From the NCBI GenBank assembly GCA_964416315.1, contig CAYQDR010000062.1:1-27081 (forward strand): DNA of 27,081 nucleotides. The letters are read 5' to 3'. The number at the start of each line of letters is the position of its first letter. Position 1 is the first letter of the stretch. A model generated the notes under the pieces. The model made no database searches. It was not told the DNA's origin and saw only the letters and a program-made list of their open reading frames with translations. Below, in pieces: positions 20,941 through 27,081 of the stretch. The translations under genes and the position numbers were made by a program. The stretch comes from CAYQDR01 sp964416315 (GTDB lineage Bacteria > Methylomirabilota > Methylomirabilia > Rokubacteriales > DASRDR01).

Positions 20941-21255
20941 TCAGGCGAGGTCCAGCGCGAAGCGGCTCGCGGCCTCGACCTCGACGAGGCGGGTGGCCGA
21001 CAAGGCGCCGACTCGCTGCCGGAGGAGCGACTTCGGGATCGTCGTGAGGTCGTCGAGGTTCACGACGCAGCGAGCGGGGAGCCCCTCCTCGCGGCCGAGC
21101 GCGACCTCGACGGGGATGTCACGGATGGTTCGGGTCACGGGAGCCACGGTAACCGCCGCCCGGACGGCGTAGGCGGCGTCCCGGCTGAGGAGCACGACCG
21201 GCCGGCGCCCAACCGGCGCCGGAAGGTCGGCCCACCAGACCTCGCCGCGCTTCAC
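20941..21255 (-). CDS. mazF: MazF/PemK-family toxin (endoribonuclease)
   Basis: A 104-aa toxin of normal length. Family marks are KRGEVWWADLP at the N-terminus, GRRPVVLLSRD (beta strand with the catalytic Arg), TVAPVTRTIRDIPVEV, and LDDLTTIPKSLL. MazF proteins cut mRNA or tRNA at short sequences and slow growth when freed from their antitoxin. The GTG start directly follows the TAG of the antitoxin gene with no gap, so the two are co-translated. Confidence 0.88.
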   Translation of the reverse strand: MKRGEVWWADLPAPVGRRPVVLLSRDAAYAVRAAVTVAPVTRTIRDIPVEVALGREEGLPARCVVNLDDLTTIPKSLLRQRVGALSATRLVEVEAASRFALDLA

Positions 21256-21534
21256 CTACCACGCGTCCCCGCGCAACCGGCGCGCCAGGAGCCTTGCGCC
21301 GAGCCGCGCCCAGGCCTCCGTCTCGGGCCGGCGTCGATATCCCTCCACGTAGCGCCGGTCGAGCGCTTCGGTCTCCTCGCTCTTCAGCCGCCGCTCGCAG
21401 GCGCCCCGAATGTAGGCGGCGCGGCTCTCCGCGACCCGACCGGCGGCGGCGTCCACGCACTCCAGCAGGCGGACATCGATCGGCACCTGGATGATCCTGT
21501 ACGGGGCCCTCGGCTTGACGATCGTCTTCCGCAT
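21256..21534 (-). CDS. Ribbon-helix-helix antitoxin
   Basis: A 92-aa protein. The N-terminal half gives a beta strand (YRIIQVPID) followed by two helices (LLECVDAAAG, SRAAYIRGACERRL), the ribbon-helix-helix plan of MazE/PemI-like antitoxins; the strand should lie in the DNA groove and the two helices dimerise. The charged C-terminal half (YVEGYRRRPETEAWARL) should wrap and inhibit MazF. It ends right at the toxin start. An inverted repeat just upstream overlaps the likely promoter, which fits autoregulation. Confidence 0.78.
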   Translation of the reverse strand: MRKTIVKPRAPYRIIQVPIDVRLLECVDAAAGRVAESRAAYIRGACERRLKSEETEALDRRYVEGYRRRPETEAWARLGARLLARRLRGDAW

Positions 21535-21538
21535 CGCG

Positions 21539-21575
21539 TTGTGGAATGCGTACCACAAGACCCGGCGGGCGTCAA
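21539..21575 (-). promoter_or_regulatory. Toxin-antitoxin promoter with operator palindrome
   Basis: On the - strand, TTGACG (21575-21570) is a -35 box; the -10 region at 17 bp (TACGCA) is weak. The inverted repeat TTGTGG-N8-CCACAA (21539-21558) spans the -10 region and ends 5 bp before the antitoxin ATG, as expected for an autoregulatory operator. Confidence 0.4.
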
Positions 21576-21599
21576 GGTCCGGGAGGGGCGTCGCTGCGG

Positions 21600-23366
21600 T
21601 CAGCGGCTGAAGACCGGGGGCTTGTCCCAGCCGCGGGCGGCGCGCAGCTCGGCCCGGAGCCGCTCGGTCGCCGCGAGGTCCACCGCGCAAGTCCCGGAAT
21701 CGATGACGACCCCGTAGTCCTCCCGCGCCGAGCGGAGGCTCACGAACTCGTTTCGCACGTCCCGGAGGACCCGCGCCGGGTCGCGCTCGAGGGGATCGCC
21801 CCAGCCCCCGGTCCCCGGCTGCTCGTGACAGAAGACCTCGCCGCGCCGCCTCGTCATGGTGAGCTTGGCGGGCAGGAGCCGGTCCGCGGTGCCGGGGTTC
21901 ATCAGGTTCAGGGACGGCCGGCCCGGCTGACCCCCGTAGAGGCCGTAGGGGCAGAACGCGCGCCGGTCGCTCCGCACCTGGAGGACGGCCTCGGCCTCCC
22001 GGAGCCGATACGCGCGGCGGACGCTCATCCCGCCGCGGTGCTTGCCCGCGCCGCCCGAGTCCTGGATGAACTCGCAACAGACGATCTCGACCGGCTGCTC
22101 CGTCTCCGTCACCTCCGCCGAGGGCAGGCACATGTTGGCCATGAGGTTCGCGTTCCCGTCGAGCCCGTCGGCCCACGGCCGCGCGCCCCAGGCCGAGCAG
22201 ACGAACTCCACGAAGATGAACGGGCGCCGGTCCGGGTAATAGCCGCCGATGGACACGCCCGTGTTCCCGCCCTCGCCGGCGGCCAGGACGCGGTCGGGGA
22301 GCATCTGGGCCAGCGCCCCGAAGCCGCAGTCGATCATGCGGAAGCCGGTGAGCCCCCGCGCCGCGGAGGCGGCCGGCAGCACGGCGTTGGCGATGGTGCC
22401 CGCGGGCACGATGACCTCGATGGCCCGGTAGAAGCCCGAGTTGGACGGGACGTCGTGCGAGATGACCGACTTCAGGCAGGTGTAGGTCGCCGCCTTCGTG
22501 TATGAGGCGGTGTTGTTGATGGCGCCCTTGACCTGAGGGGAGGTGCCGGTCCAGTCGGCCACGAGCGTGTCGCCGTGCTTCCGGAAGGTGACCTTGAGGC
22601 GGATGGGCTTCCCCACTTCGATCCCATCGTCGTCGATCCAGTCCTCGAAGCTCCACTCCCCGTCCGGCAGCGCCCGCACCGCCGCCCGGGTCAGGCGCTC
22701 GGTGTAGTCCAGGATCTCCTCCATGTACGCCTTCACCGGCTTCGCGCCGTGGCGCTCGACGAGGCGCAGGAAGGCCTGCTCGGCGATGTGGCAGGCAGAG
22801 AGCTGGGCGCGGAGGTCCCCCAGGACCCGGACCGGCAGGCGCACGTTCTTCTCGATGAGGCGGAAGAGCGTCTCGTTGGGCTCCCCGCGATCGTACAGCT
22901 TCACGGGCGGGATCCGCAGCCCCTCCTGGTAGATCTCCGTGGAGTCGGCGGCGTTCGAGCCCGCCACCCGCCCGCCCACGTCCGTCTGGTGGCAGATCGT
23001 CGCCGCGAACGCGATCCGCTCGCCCTCCCAGAAGATCGGCTTCAGGACGAAGACGTCGGGCAGATGCATGCCCCCCTCGAAGGGGTCGTTCAGGCAGTAG
23101 ACGTCGCCCGGTTGCATCCGGTCGCCGTAGCGGCGGAGGGTCGCCTCGAGGGCGTCGGGGAAGGAGCACAGGTGGCCCGGCAGCGTGAGCCCCTGGGCGA
23201 TCGTGCGCCCCTCGCCGTCCGCCAGGGCGGTCGAGTAATCCATGTTGTCCTTCAGCACGCCCGAGTAGGCCGTCCGGAGGATCGTCAGCGCCATCTCGTC
23301 GGCGATCGCGAGAAGGGCGTTCTTGAAGAGCTCGAGGCCGAACGGGTCCCGCCCCGGTGCCGCCAT
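21600..23366 (-). CDS. hyuB: Hydantoinase B/oxoprolinase family protein
   Basis: A 588-aa subunit of the HyuB family (N-methylhydantoinase B, oxoprolinase-like). Characteristic stretches run throughout: FKNALLAIADEMALTILRTAYS at the start, KDNMDYSTALAD, LPGHLCSFPDA, GDVYCLNDPFEGGMHLPDV, RGLTGFRMIDCGFG, and GGWGDPLERDPARVL near the end. With an A subunit it opens cyclic amides using ATP. No hyuA gene is in the window, which is unusual because the subunits are normally adjacent. The ATG at 23366 follows GGAGG that abuts a perfect 14-bp palindrome; upstream in-frame starts give only low-complexity sequence. Confidence 0.9.
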   Translation of the reverse strand: MAAPGRDPFGLELFKNALLAIADEMALTILRTAYSGVLKDNMDYSTALADGEGRTIAQGLTLPGHLCSFPDALEATLRRYGDRMQPGDVYCLNDPFEGGMHLPDVFVLKPIFWEGERIAFAATICHQTDVGGRVAGSNAADSTEIYQEGLRIPPVKLYDRGEPNETLFRLIEKNVRLPVRVLGDLRAQLSACHIAEQAFLRLVERHGAKPVKAYMEEILDYTERLTRAAVRALPDGEWSFEDWIDDDGIEVGKPIRLKVTFRKHGDTLVADWTGTSPQVKGAINNTASYTKAATYTCLKSVISHDVPSNSGFYRAIEVIVPAGTIANAVLPAASAARGLTGFRMIDCGFGALAQMLPDRVLAAGEGGNTGVSIGGYYPDRRPFIFVEFVCSAWGARPWADGLDGNANLMANMCLPSAEVTETEQPVEIVCCEFIQDSGGAGKHRGGMSVRRAYRLREAEAVLQVRSDRRAFCPYGLYGGQPGRPSLNLMNPGTADRLLPAKLTMTRRRGEVFCHEQPGTGGWGDPLERDPARVLRDVRNEFVSLRSAREDYGVVIDSGTCAVDLAATERLRAELRAARGWDKPPVFSR

Positions 23367-23734
23367 GCTCAGGCCTCCTCCCCCGCGGGGGAACCTCCCC
23401 CTGTGGGCGTCGAGCGCCGCCCTCCCCGGGCGGCACAACACACGTGGCATCATACTCCCCCACGAGCCCCCGGCCCACCCGGAGCGCCTGGAGCCAGGCC
23501 GTATCGGTTCGGCACGCGGCTCGCCAGAGCCGCTACACTCCGGCTACCCCAGGAATCCGCTCGCCCGGGGGGGATCCGGGCGCACGGCGGGCCGCAGCGG
23601 GCTCAGGGAGGTACCCGGGAAAGTGCTTTGCGGCGGCTACGTTCCGTTCGGCCTAGATTTTCAGCAGGGAGGAGGGTGCCTGTTGCAGCGACCGAGGCCC
23701 GCCTCCCGGGCCGTGAGGTATCCTAGGGTGGGCC
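23367..23734. other. Intergenic stretch between divergent genes
   Basis: No gene is supported. It holds the palindrome at 23379-23392, and a stem-loop GCGGCTC/GAGCCGC (23516-23522 with 23527-23533, loop GCCA). A TATCCT box at about 23716-23721 lies just before the ATG at 23735 and could be a -10 element. Confidence 0.4.
23379..23392 (-). repeat. Palindrome abutting hydantoinase ribosome binding site
   Basis: TCCCCCGCGGGGGA is a perfect 14-bp palindrome. In - strand RNA it is followed directly by GGAGG and the ATG at 23366. It may stabilise the leader or limit ribosome access. It shares its core with 17443-17459. Confidence 0.4.
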
Positions 23735-24040
23735 ATGACCGGTGTGCCACGTCCGCTCGGCACCGATCTCGATGACCCGGAGACCCGCCCGTGGTTCCTC
23801 TGGGACGAGGATCTGTCCGTGCGGGACCTGCAGGAGATCCTGGCTGACGAGACGCATCCGCGGTGGCTCGACCTCGCGGCCAAAGTCATGCGGGAGGCTC
23901 GGGACGATCAGGTCTGGCGCTTCCTGACCGTGGGCCGTGTCGCGGCCCGATACCCGGAGCTCACGCCCCGCCTGGGGCGACGACGCGGCTTCTGGGACTA
24001 CATCCTCCGCGCCTGGCGGCGCCATGGGCTCATTCTCTAG
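23735..24040 (+). CDS. Conserved partner of AbiEii-like gene, possible antitoxin
   Basis: A 101-aa protein starting PRPLGTDLDDPETRPWFLWD, followed by an amphipathic helix (LSVRDLQEILAD) and a Trp/Arg-rich C-terminal helix (RRRGFWDYILRAWRRHG). I recall similar short proteins directly upstream of nucleotidyltransferase AbiEii-like genes in soil bacteria, with no assigned function. Its stop lies inside the next gene (17-bp overlap), so the two are coupled. Small size and pairing with a nucleotidyltransferase-fold gene suggest an antitoxin or specificity partner; this is inference. Confidence 0.6.
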   Translation: MTGVPRPLGTDLDDPETRPWFLWDEDLSVRDLQEILADETHPRWLDLAAKVMREARDDQVWRFLTVGRVAARYPELTPRLGRRRGFWDYILRAWRRHGLIL

Positions 24041-24368
24041 TGCGCTCAGCCCGTTCGAGCGGAGGTTCCTCCAGCGCTTCTTCGCCTCGGTGCGCGGGTT
24101 CTATCTGACCGGCGGTGGCGCGCTTGGCGTCCACCTCGGGCATCGCCGGTCCTTCGACCTCGACCTGTTCACGGCGGACGAGGCGGCGTTCCGCGCCGCC
24201 CTCGCGTCGCTCCCGGTGATCGCATCGGAGCTTGGTGGGCGCGTCGAGGTGCTGACCGATGCGCCCGCGTTCCGCCGGGTCCTCCTCGTCGGGCCCGACG
24301 GTGAGGAGCTTCGGACGTTCACGGCCCGGCTCCTCGAGGATCTCGAGCGCCTCAGCTTCCCCCGTTAG
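24024..24368 (+). CDS. AbiEii-like nucleotidyltransferase, C-terminally truncated
   Basis: A 114-aa product. FYLTGGGALGVHLGHRRSFDLDLFT carries the nucleotidyltransferase-fold motif (GG...DLDLF, with the two catalytic Asp) of the AbiEii/AbiGii toxin family, whose members modify tRNA or nucleotides and block growth. Full-length members are about 200-300 aa; here the frame ends soon after the third-strand region (GEELRTF) and the helical C-terminal half is missing. The end joins sequence holding a glycosyltransferase fragment. It is probably inactive or altered. Confidence 0.65.
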   Translation: MGSFSSALSPFERRFLQRFFASVRGFYLTGGGALGVHLGHRRSFDLDLFTADEAAFRAALASLPVIASELGGRVEVLTDAPAFRRVLLVGPDGEELRTFTARLLEDLERLSFPR

Positions 24369-24420
24369 GAGAGACGCTCATTCGATCACGCGGGCCGCCC
24401 GGACAACCATCGGGGGGATC

Positions 24421-24798
24421 GTGAGGCAGATCGCCCTGGCCGTCTCTGTCCACTTCGTCGACCGACGACATCATCACCACCGCGAGGGGTTCGGGCTCCC
24501 CGTCCCCGAGGCGTTCGCGTCCGGGACGCCCGTCCTCACGTCGGACCTCCCGGTCCTTCGCGAGGTCGCGGGCAACGGCGCGCTCTTGGTCGACCCGCGG
24601 GAGGTCGCCGCGATCGCGGAGGGCCTCCTCAGGATCGGCGGGGACGAGTGCCTCAGGCGCGAGCTCGCGGCGCGCGGGCGGGCGCGGGCGGCGGGGTTCC
24701 GCTGGGAGAAGACCGCGGAGCGGATCCTCGCGATCTACCGGCGCGTCGCCGACGCGCACGCCACGTGCGGGGTTGCGGCGCGCGGCCACCGCTCGTAG
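24421..24798 (+). CDS. GT4-family glycosyltransferase, C-terminal fragment
   Basis: The translation contains EGFGLPVPEAFASGTPVLTSD, DLPVLREVAGNGALLVDP and a final helix EKTAERILAIYRRV, the nucleotide-sugar-binding half of a GT-B family 4 glycosyltransferase, with the E-x7-E motif (EGFGLPVPE). The N-terminal acceptor domain and most of the C-terminal domain upstream are lost; full proteins are about 350-400 aa. A GTG at 24421 could start a 125-aa product but has no good ribosome binding site. The preceding VDRRHHHH run is not family-like, so the rearrangement joint is near 24370-24480. Confidence 0.6.
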   Translation: MRQIALAVSVHFVDRRHHHHREGFGLPVPEAFASGTPVLTSDLPVLREVAGNGALLVDPREVAAIAEGLLRIGGDECLRRELAARGRARAAGFRWEKTAERILAIYRRVADAHATCGVAARGHRS

Positions 24799-24951
24799 CA
24801 TCGGCTACCGCCGGCCGCGGCAGGTCGACCCGCAGGAGGTCTGGCGACGGCCACCCACGGGCTTGACGCCCTCCCCGAAACGGTGCTCTATCTCGCCTGG
24901 GAGGCGGTGCAGGGGGACTCTCGCCTGAGATCAGACAAGGAGGCAGGAGCC

Positions 24952-25359
24952 ATGAGGCGACTCGCGATACTGCTGGGCCTGGTACTGGCGCTGCCGGCGT
25001 TGGGAGCCGACCCGGTGGCGCGGACGTTCGACGCTCCGCCCGACCGCGTGTGGGCGGTCACCGAGGCGGTGCTGAAGCACCTCGGCTGGGAGATCGACAA
25101 GGCCGACCGCAGCGTGGGGCTCATCACCACCGACTCCCGGCGGATCGAGGGCGAGGACTTCGGCGTCTACGCCAAGGGCATCCGGCACCGTCTGCATCTG
25201 CTCGTGAAGCCCGCCGGCGGCAACCGCACGACGGTGACGATCGAGCGCGCGGTCTTTCGGCGCGAGCGCATCCTGTTCGTGGACAAGGACGAGCCGCTCA
25301 CGTCCACTGACACGACCGTGCAGCGGGGCGTGCTCGACGCCATCGCCAAGTCCCTCTAG
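24952..25359 (+). CDS. Exported BamC-like/SRPBCC-like protein
   Basis: A 135-aa product with a signal peptide (LAILLGLVLALPALGA, cleavage near residue 19). The mature part runs ARTFDAPPDRVWAVTEAVL, LGWEIDKADRSVGLITTDSR, then LHLLVKPAGGNRTTVTIERA, a pattern like the repeating beta-alpha units of BamC-type outer-membrane lipoproteins. There is no lipobox Cys, so it is likely periplasmic rather than a lipoprotein. AAGGAGG precedes the ATG. The gene is intact, but its last 47 bases are repeated after the assembly gap. Confidence 0.75.
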   Translation: MRRLAILLGLVLALPALGADPVARTFDAPPDRVWAVTEAVLKHLGWEIDKADRSVGLITTDSRRIEGEDFGVYAKGIRHRLHLLVKPAGGNRTTVTIERAVFRRERILFVDKDEPLTSTDTTVQRGVLDAIAKSL

Positions 25360-25367
25360 CGTGCTCA
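25313..25367 (+). repeat. 55-bp duplication, left of gap
   Basis: Identical to 25468-25522; includes the end and stop of the exported-protein gene. Almost certainly an unmerged contig overlap rather than biology. Confidence 0.9.
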
Positions 25368-25467
25368 NNNNNNNNNNNNNNNNNNNNNNNNNNNNNNNNN
25401 NNNNNNNNNNNNNNNNNNNNNNNNNNNNNNNNNNNNNNNNNNNNNNNNNNNNNNNNNNNNNNNNNNN
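25368..25467. other. Assembly gap of 100 N
   Basis: One hundred unknown bases, a standard scaffolding filler. Both flanks carry the same 55 bp, so the contigs probably overlap and the gap is not real. Confidence 0.97.
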
Positions 25468-25522
25468 CGACCGTGCAGCGGGGCGTGCTCGACGCCATCG
25501 CCAAGTCCCTCTAGCGTGCTCA
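25468..25522 (+). repeat. 55-bp duplication, right of gap
   Basis: Exact copy of 25313-25367. Confidence 0.9.
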
Positions 25523-25609
25523 AGGCGACCGTGATCAGCGCAATGGTGAAGGCACGGAGGCCGGACGAGGCGCTCGCGTCTCTCTGATCCCGGCCCCGGG
25601 GGTGACGCC

Positions 25610-25960
25610 ATGAAGATCCACCGGCTCTATGCCGACCAGAACGGCGAGTCCCACTTCGAGGACGTGGAGGTCGAGTTCACGGAATCGACCCACGCGGGGC
25701 AGCTGTCGGCGCGCCTCGCGGCCAGCGGGATCGTCTTCCGCGAGGTCCCGCCGGACTACGACCTCGACTGGCACCCCGCCCCGCGGCGCCAGTACATCAT
25801 CAACCTCGACGCCGGCGTGCAGCTCACCGCCAGCGATGGCGAGACGCGCCGCATCGGCGCCGGCGAGGTCATCCTCGTCGAGGACACGTGGGGCAAGGGT
25901 CACCGCTCCCGAGCCCTGGAGGGCAGGCTGCGTCACTGCATCCTCGTCACCCTCGACTGA
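25610..25960 (+). CDS. Cupin-like small protein
   Basis: A 116-aa cytosolic protein. Strands such as IHRLYADQNGESHFEDVEVEF, DWHPAPRRQYIINLDAGVQL and RRIGAGEVILVEDTWGKGHRS fit a single cupin barrel; the His in DWHPAP and in GKGHRS are candidate metal ligands. Similar short conserved proteins are known without an assigned reaction. It has a GGGGGTGACG site before the ATG at 25610. The downstream gene is on the opposite strand, so it stands alone after the gap. Confidence 0.7.
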   Translation: MKIHRLYADQNGESHFEDVEVEFTESTHAGQLSARLAASGIVFREVPPDYDLDWHPAPRRQYIINLDAGVQLTASDGETRRIGAGEVILVEDTWGKGHRSRALEGRLRHCILVTLD

Positions 25961-25999
25961 GGGGCGCGCGTGGGGCAGCGGTTCTGCGCGGTTTCCGGA

Positions 26000-26929
26000 T
26001 CACCGGTCCGCCTCGAGCACGCGGCGGATCGCGGCCTCGGGGACCCGGATCTCGACGCCCGCGCGCTCTTCCTGCAGGAGCATGGCGACCCGCGAGTCGC
26101 GCTCGCCCCATCCCCGGTCGAGCGCCTCGGTCAGCTCCTCGAGCGCGAGACCGGCGAGCCGCATGGGCACGTCGTGCTCCCGGCCGAGGTCGGTCGCCAG
26201 GGTGACGTCCTTGTGGGCCAGACGCAAGGCGAACGACGCCGGCTCGAACCGACCGGGCAGGAACTGATCGGCGAGGCCGTCGAACGTGCGACGCCGGCCG
26301 CCCGCCCCCTGGCGCACCGCCTTCCACAACGCGAGCGGATCGACGCCGGCCTTGACGCCCAGCGTGAAGACTTCGGCCAGCGCCGTCTGGATGACGTAGC
26401 CGGCGCAGTTGTGGACCAGCTTGGCGATCGAGCCCGCGCCGATCGGGCCGACGTAGCAGGGGCGATCGCCGATGGCCTCGAGCACCGGCCTGTAGCGCTC
26501 GAAGACCCCCTCGTCCCCCCCGACCCAGAGGGCGAGCCGCCGCGTCTCGGCCCCGCGCGGGCCGCCGCTCACCGGCGCGTCCAGCATCTGGATCCCGCGT
26601 GTCTGGAACGCCGCGTGGATCCGGCGCACCAGCGCGGGCGCGTTGGTCGTGAGATCGAAGTACACCGCGCCCGCCGCGAGGCCCGCGAGGAGCCCCCGCT
26701 CGCCGAGCGCGACCGCCTCCACCTCCGGGGGGCCCGGCAGCGACGTGAACACCACCTCCGTCGCCGCAGCCACCTCGCGCGGCGTCTCGGCCCAGCCGGC
26801 CCCGGCCTCCCGGTGAGGCGCCGCCGCCTCCCGGCGCACGTCGTGGACCACGAGCTGGTGACCCGCCTTCATCAGGTTGGACGCCATGTGGCGCCCCATG
26901 GTGCCGAGCCCAATGAACCCGATCTTCAT
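26000..26929 (-). CDS. NAD(P)-dependent 3-hydroxyisobutyrate dehydrogenase-family oxidoreductase
   Basis: A 309-aa beta-hydroxyacid dehydrogenase. The N-terminal Rossmann motif is GFIGLGTMG (residues 4-12), the substrate motif is DAPVSGGPRGAE (about 117-128), and the catalytic Lys is in GSIAKLVHN (about 170). The C-terminal helices mediate dimerisation. Family members oxidise 3-hydroxyisobutyrate, tartronate semialdehyde or related acids. The ATG at 26929 overlaps the stop of the upstream carboxymuconolactone decarboxylase-like gene (ATGA), so the two form an operon. The exact substrate is not visible. Confidence 0.9.
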   Translation of the reverse strand: MKIGFIGLGTMGRHMASNLMKAGHQLVVHDVRREAAAPHREAGAGWAETPREVAAATEVVFTSLPGPPEVEAVALGERGLLAGLAAGAVYFDLTTNAPALVRRIHAAFQTRGIQMLDAPVSGGPRGAETRRLALWVGGDEGVFERYRPVLEAIGDRPCYVGPIGAGSIAKLVHNCAGYVIQTALAEVFTLGVKAGVDPLALWKAVRQGAGGRRRTFDGLADQFLPGRFEPASFALRLAHKDVTLATDLGREHDVPMRLAGLALEELTEALDRGWGERDSRVAMLLQEERAGVEIRVPEAAIRRVLEADR

Positions 26930-27081
26930 GGCGTCCGCTCGTCGACGACCTTCCGGGCGATGCGGCCCGCGGTCATGGCCGCCGGCCAGCCCGCATAGAA
27001 GGCGAGGTGGGTGATGAGCTCGCCCAGCTCCTCCCGCGTGACGCCGTTGGCGAGCGCGCGCTCGATGTGGCCCGGGAGCTG
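26926..27081 (-). CDS. Carboxymuconolactone decarboxylase-family protein, partial
   Basis: Only the last 51 codons are in the window; the 5' part lies beyond its end. The tail ALANGVTREELGELITHLAF followed by YAGWPAAM is a strong signature of the CMD/AhpD-like family, here lacking the Cys pair of the peroxidase branch in the part seen. Such proteins act in aromatic degradation or as small disulfide or lactone enzymes. The TGA (26928-26926) overlaps the start of the dehydrogenase gene. Confidence 0.8.
   Translation of the reverse strand, partial: QLPGHIERALANGVTREELGELITHLAFYAGWPAAMTAGRIARKVVDERTP

Noticed and set aside
24863..24893. Promoter before the exported BamC-like gene (TTGACG then CTATCT)
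   Set aside because: No -10 match at 16-18 bp spacing; the best match needs 19 bp or more.
1..27081. CRISPR arrays, tRNA or rRNA genes
   Set aside because: No regular repeat-spacer pattern and no tRNA arm or rRNA signature was seen on reading both strands.

Overview
The window is GC-rich bacterial DNA with dense, often overlapping genes and many GTG starts. The gene mix is an ABC solute receptor of the PF04392 type, thiolase, hydantoinase B, FmdB and other tiny zinc ribbons, a zinc-ribbon/adenylyl-cyclase/AAA/TPR protein, and a TtuA/TtuB-like pair. This fits an uncultivated soil or subsurface lineage such as Candidatus Rokubacteria/Methylomirabilota. That placement is inference from gene content only; there is no rRNA or marker gene. 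A run of 100 Ns flanked by identical 55-bp ends shows that the sequence is a scaffolded draft assembly.

Layout. Positions 1-5950 (mostly + strand) look accessory. They hold a frameshifted membrane protein, a gene-poor stretch with a strong promoter and a terminator-like hairpin (candidate small RNA or attenuator), a zinc-ribbon/CheY-like receiver/exported-protein operon, a 5'-truncated FAA-family hydratase, an orphan helical protein, and a complete IS256-family insertion sequence with inverted repeats and an 8-bp target duplication. From 5970 to 14439 everything is on the - strand: a 1125-aa signalling ATPase, a substrate-binding protein with a candidate attenuated leader, a VOC protein, FmdB, two small conserved proteins, and an operon running thiolase -> 27-aa zinc ribbon -> 2-hydroxyacid dehydrogenase.

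From 14680 to 20865 come a CDP-alcohol phosphatidyltransferase, a hydrolase remnant, a PPOX-HAD-small exported peptide operon joined by GTGA overlaps, an MBL hydrolase, a ttuB-ttuA-like tRNA-thiolation pair (GTGA overlap), and an O-antigen ligase-like membrane protein. From 20941 to the end come a MazF toxin with a ribbon-helix-helix antitoxin, hydantoinase B, a two-gene AbiEii-like unit, a glycosyltransferase fragment, an exported BamC-like protein, the assembly gap, a cupin-like protein, a 3-hydroxyisobutyrate dehydrogenase-family protein, and the 3' end of a carboxymuconolactone decarboxylase-family gene.

The most interesting signals are: the TtuB/TtuA-like pair, whose sulfur carrier has two residues after its Gly-Gly; the leader hairpin of the ABC receptor, which pairs fully only on the transcribed strand; the promoter plus hairpin unit near 1180-1320; the 27-aa zinc-ribbon gene locked into the thiolase operon; the fold-back structure over the transposase ribosome binding site; and repeated GGTATAGT boxes very close to start codons, suggesting leaderless transcripts.
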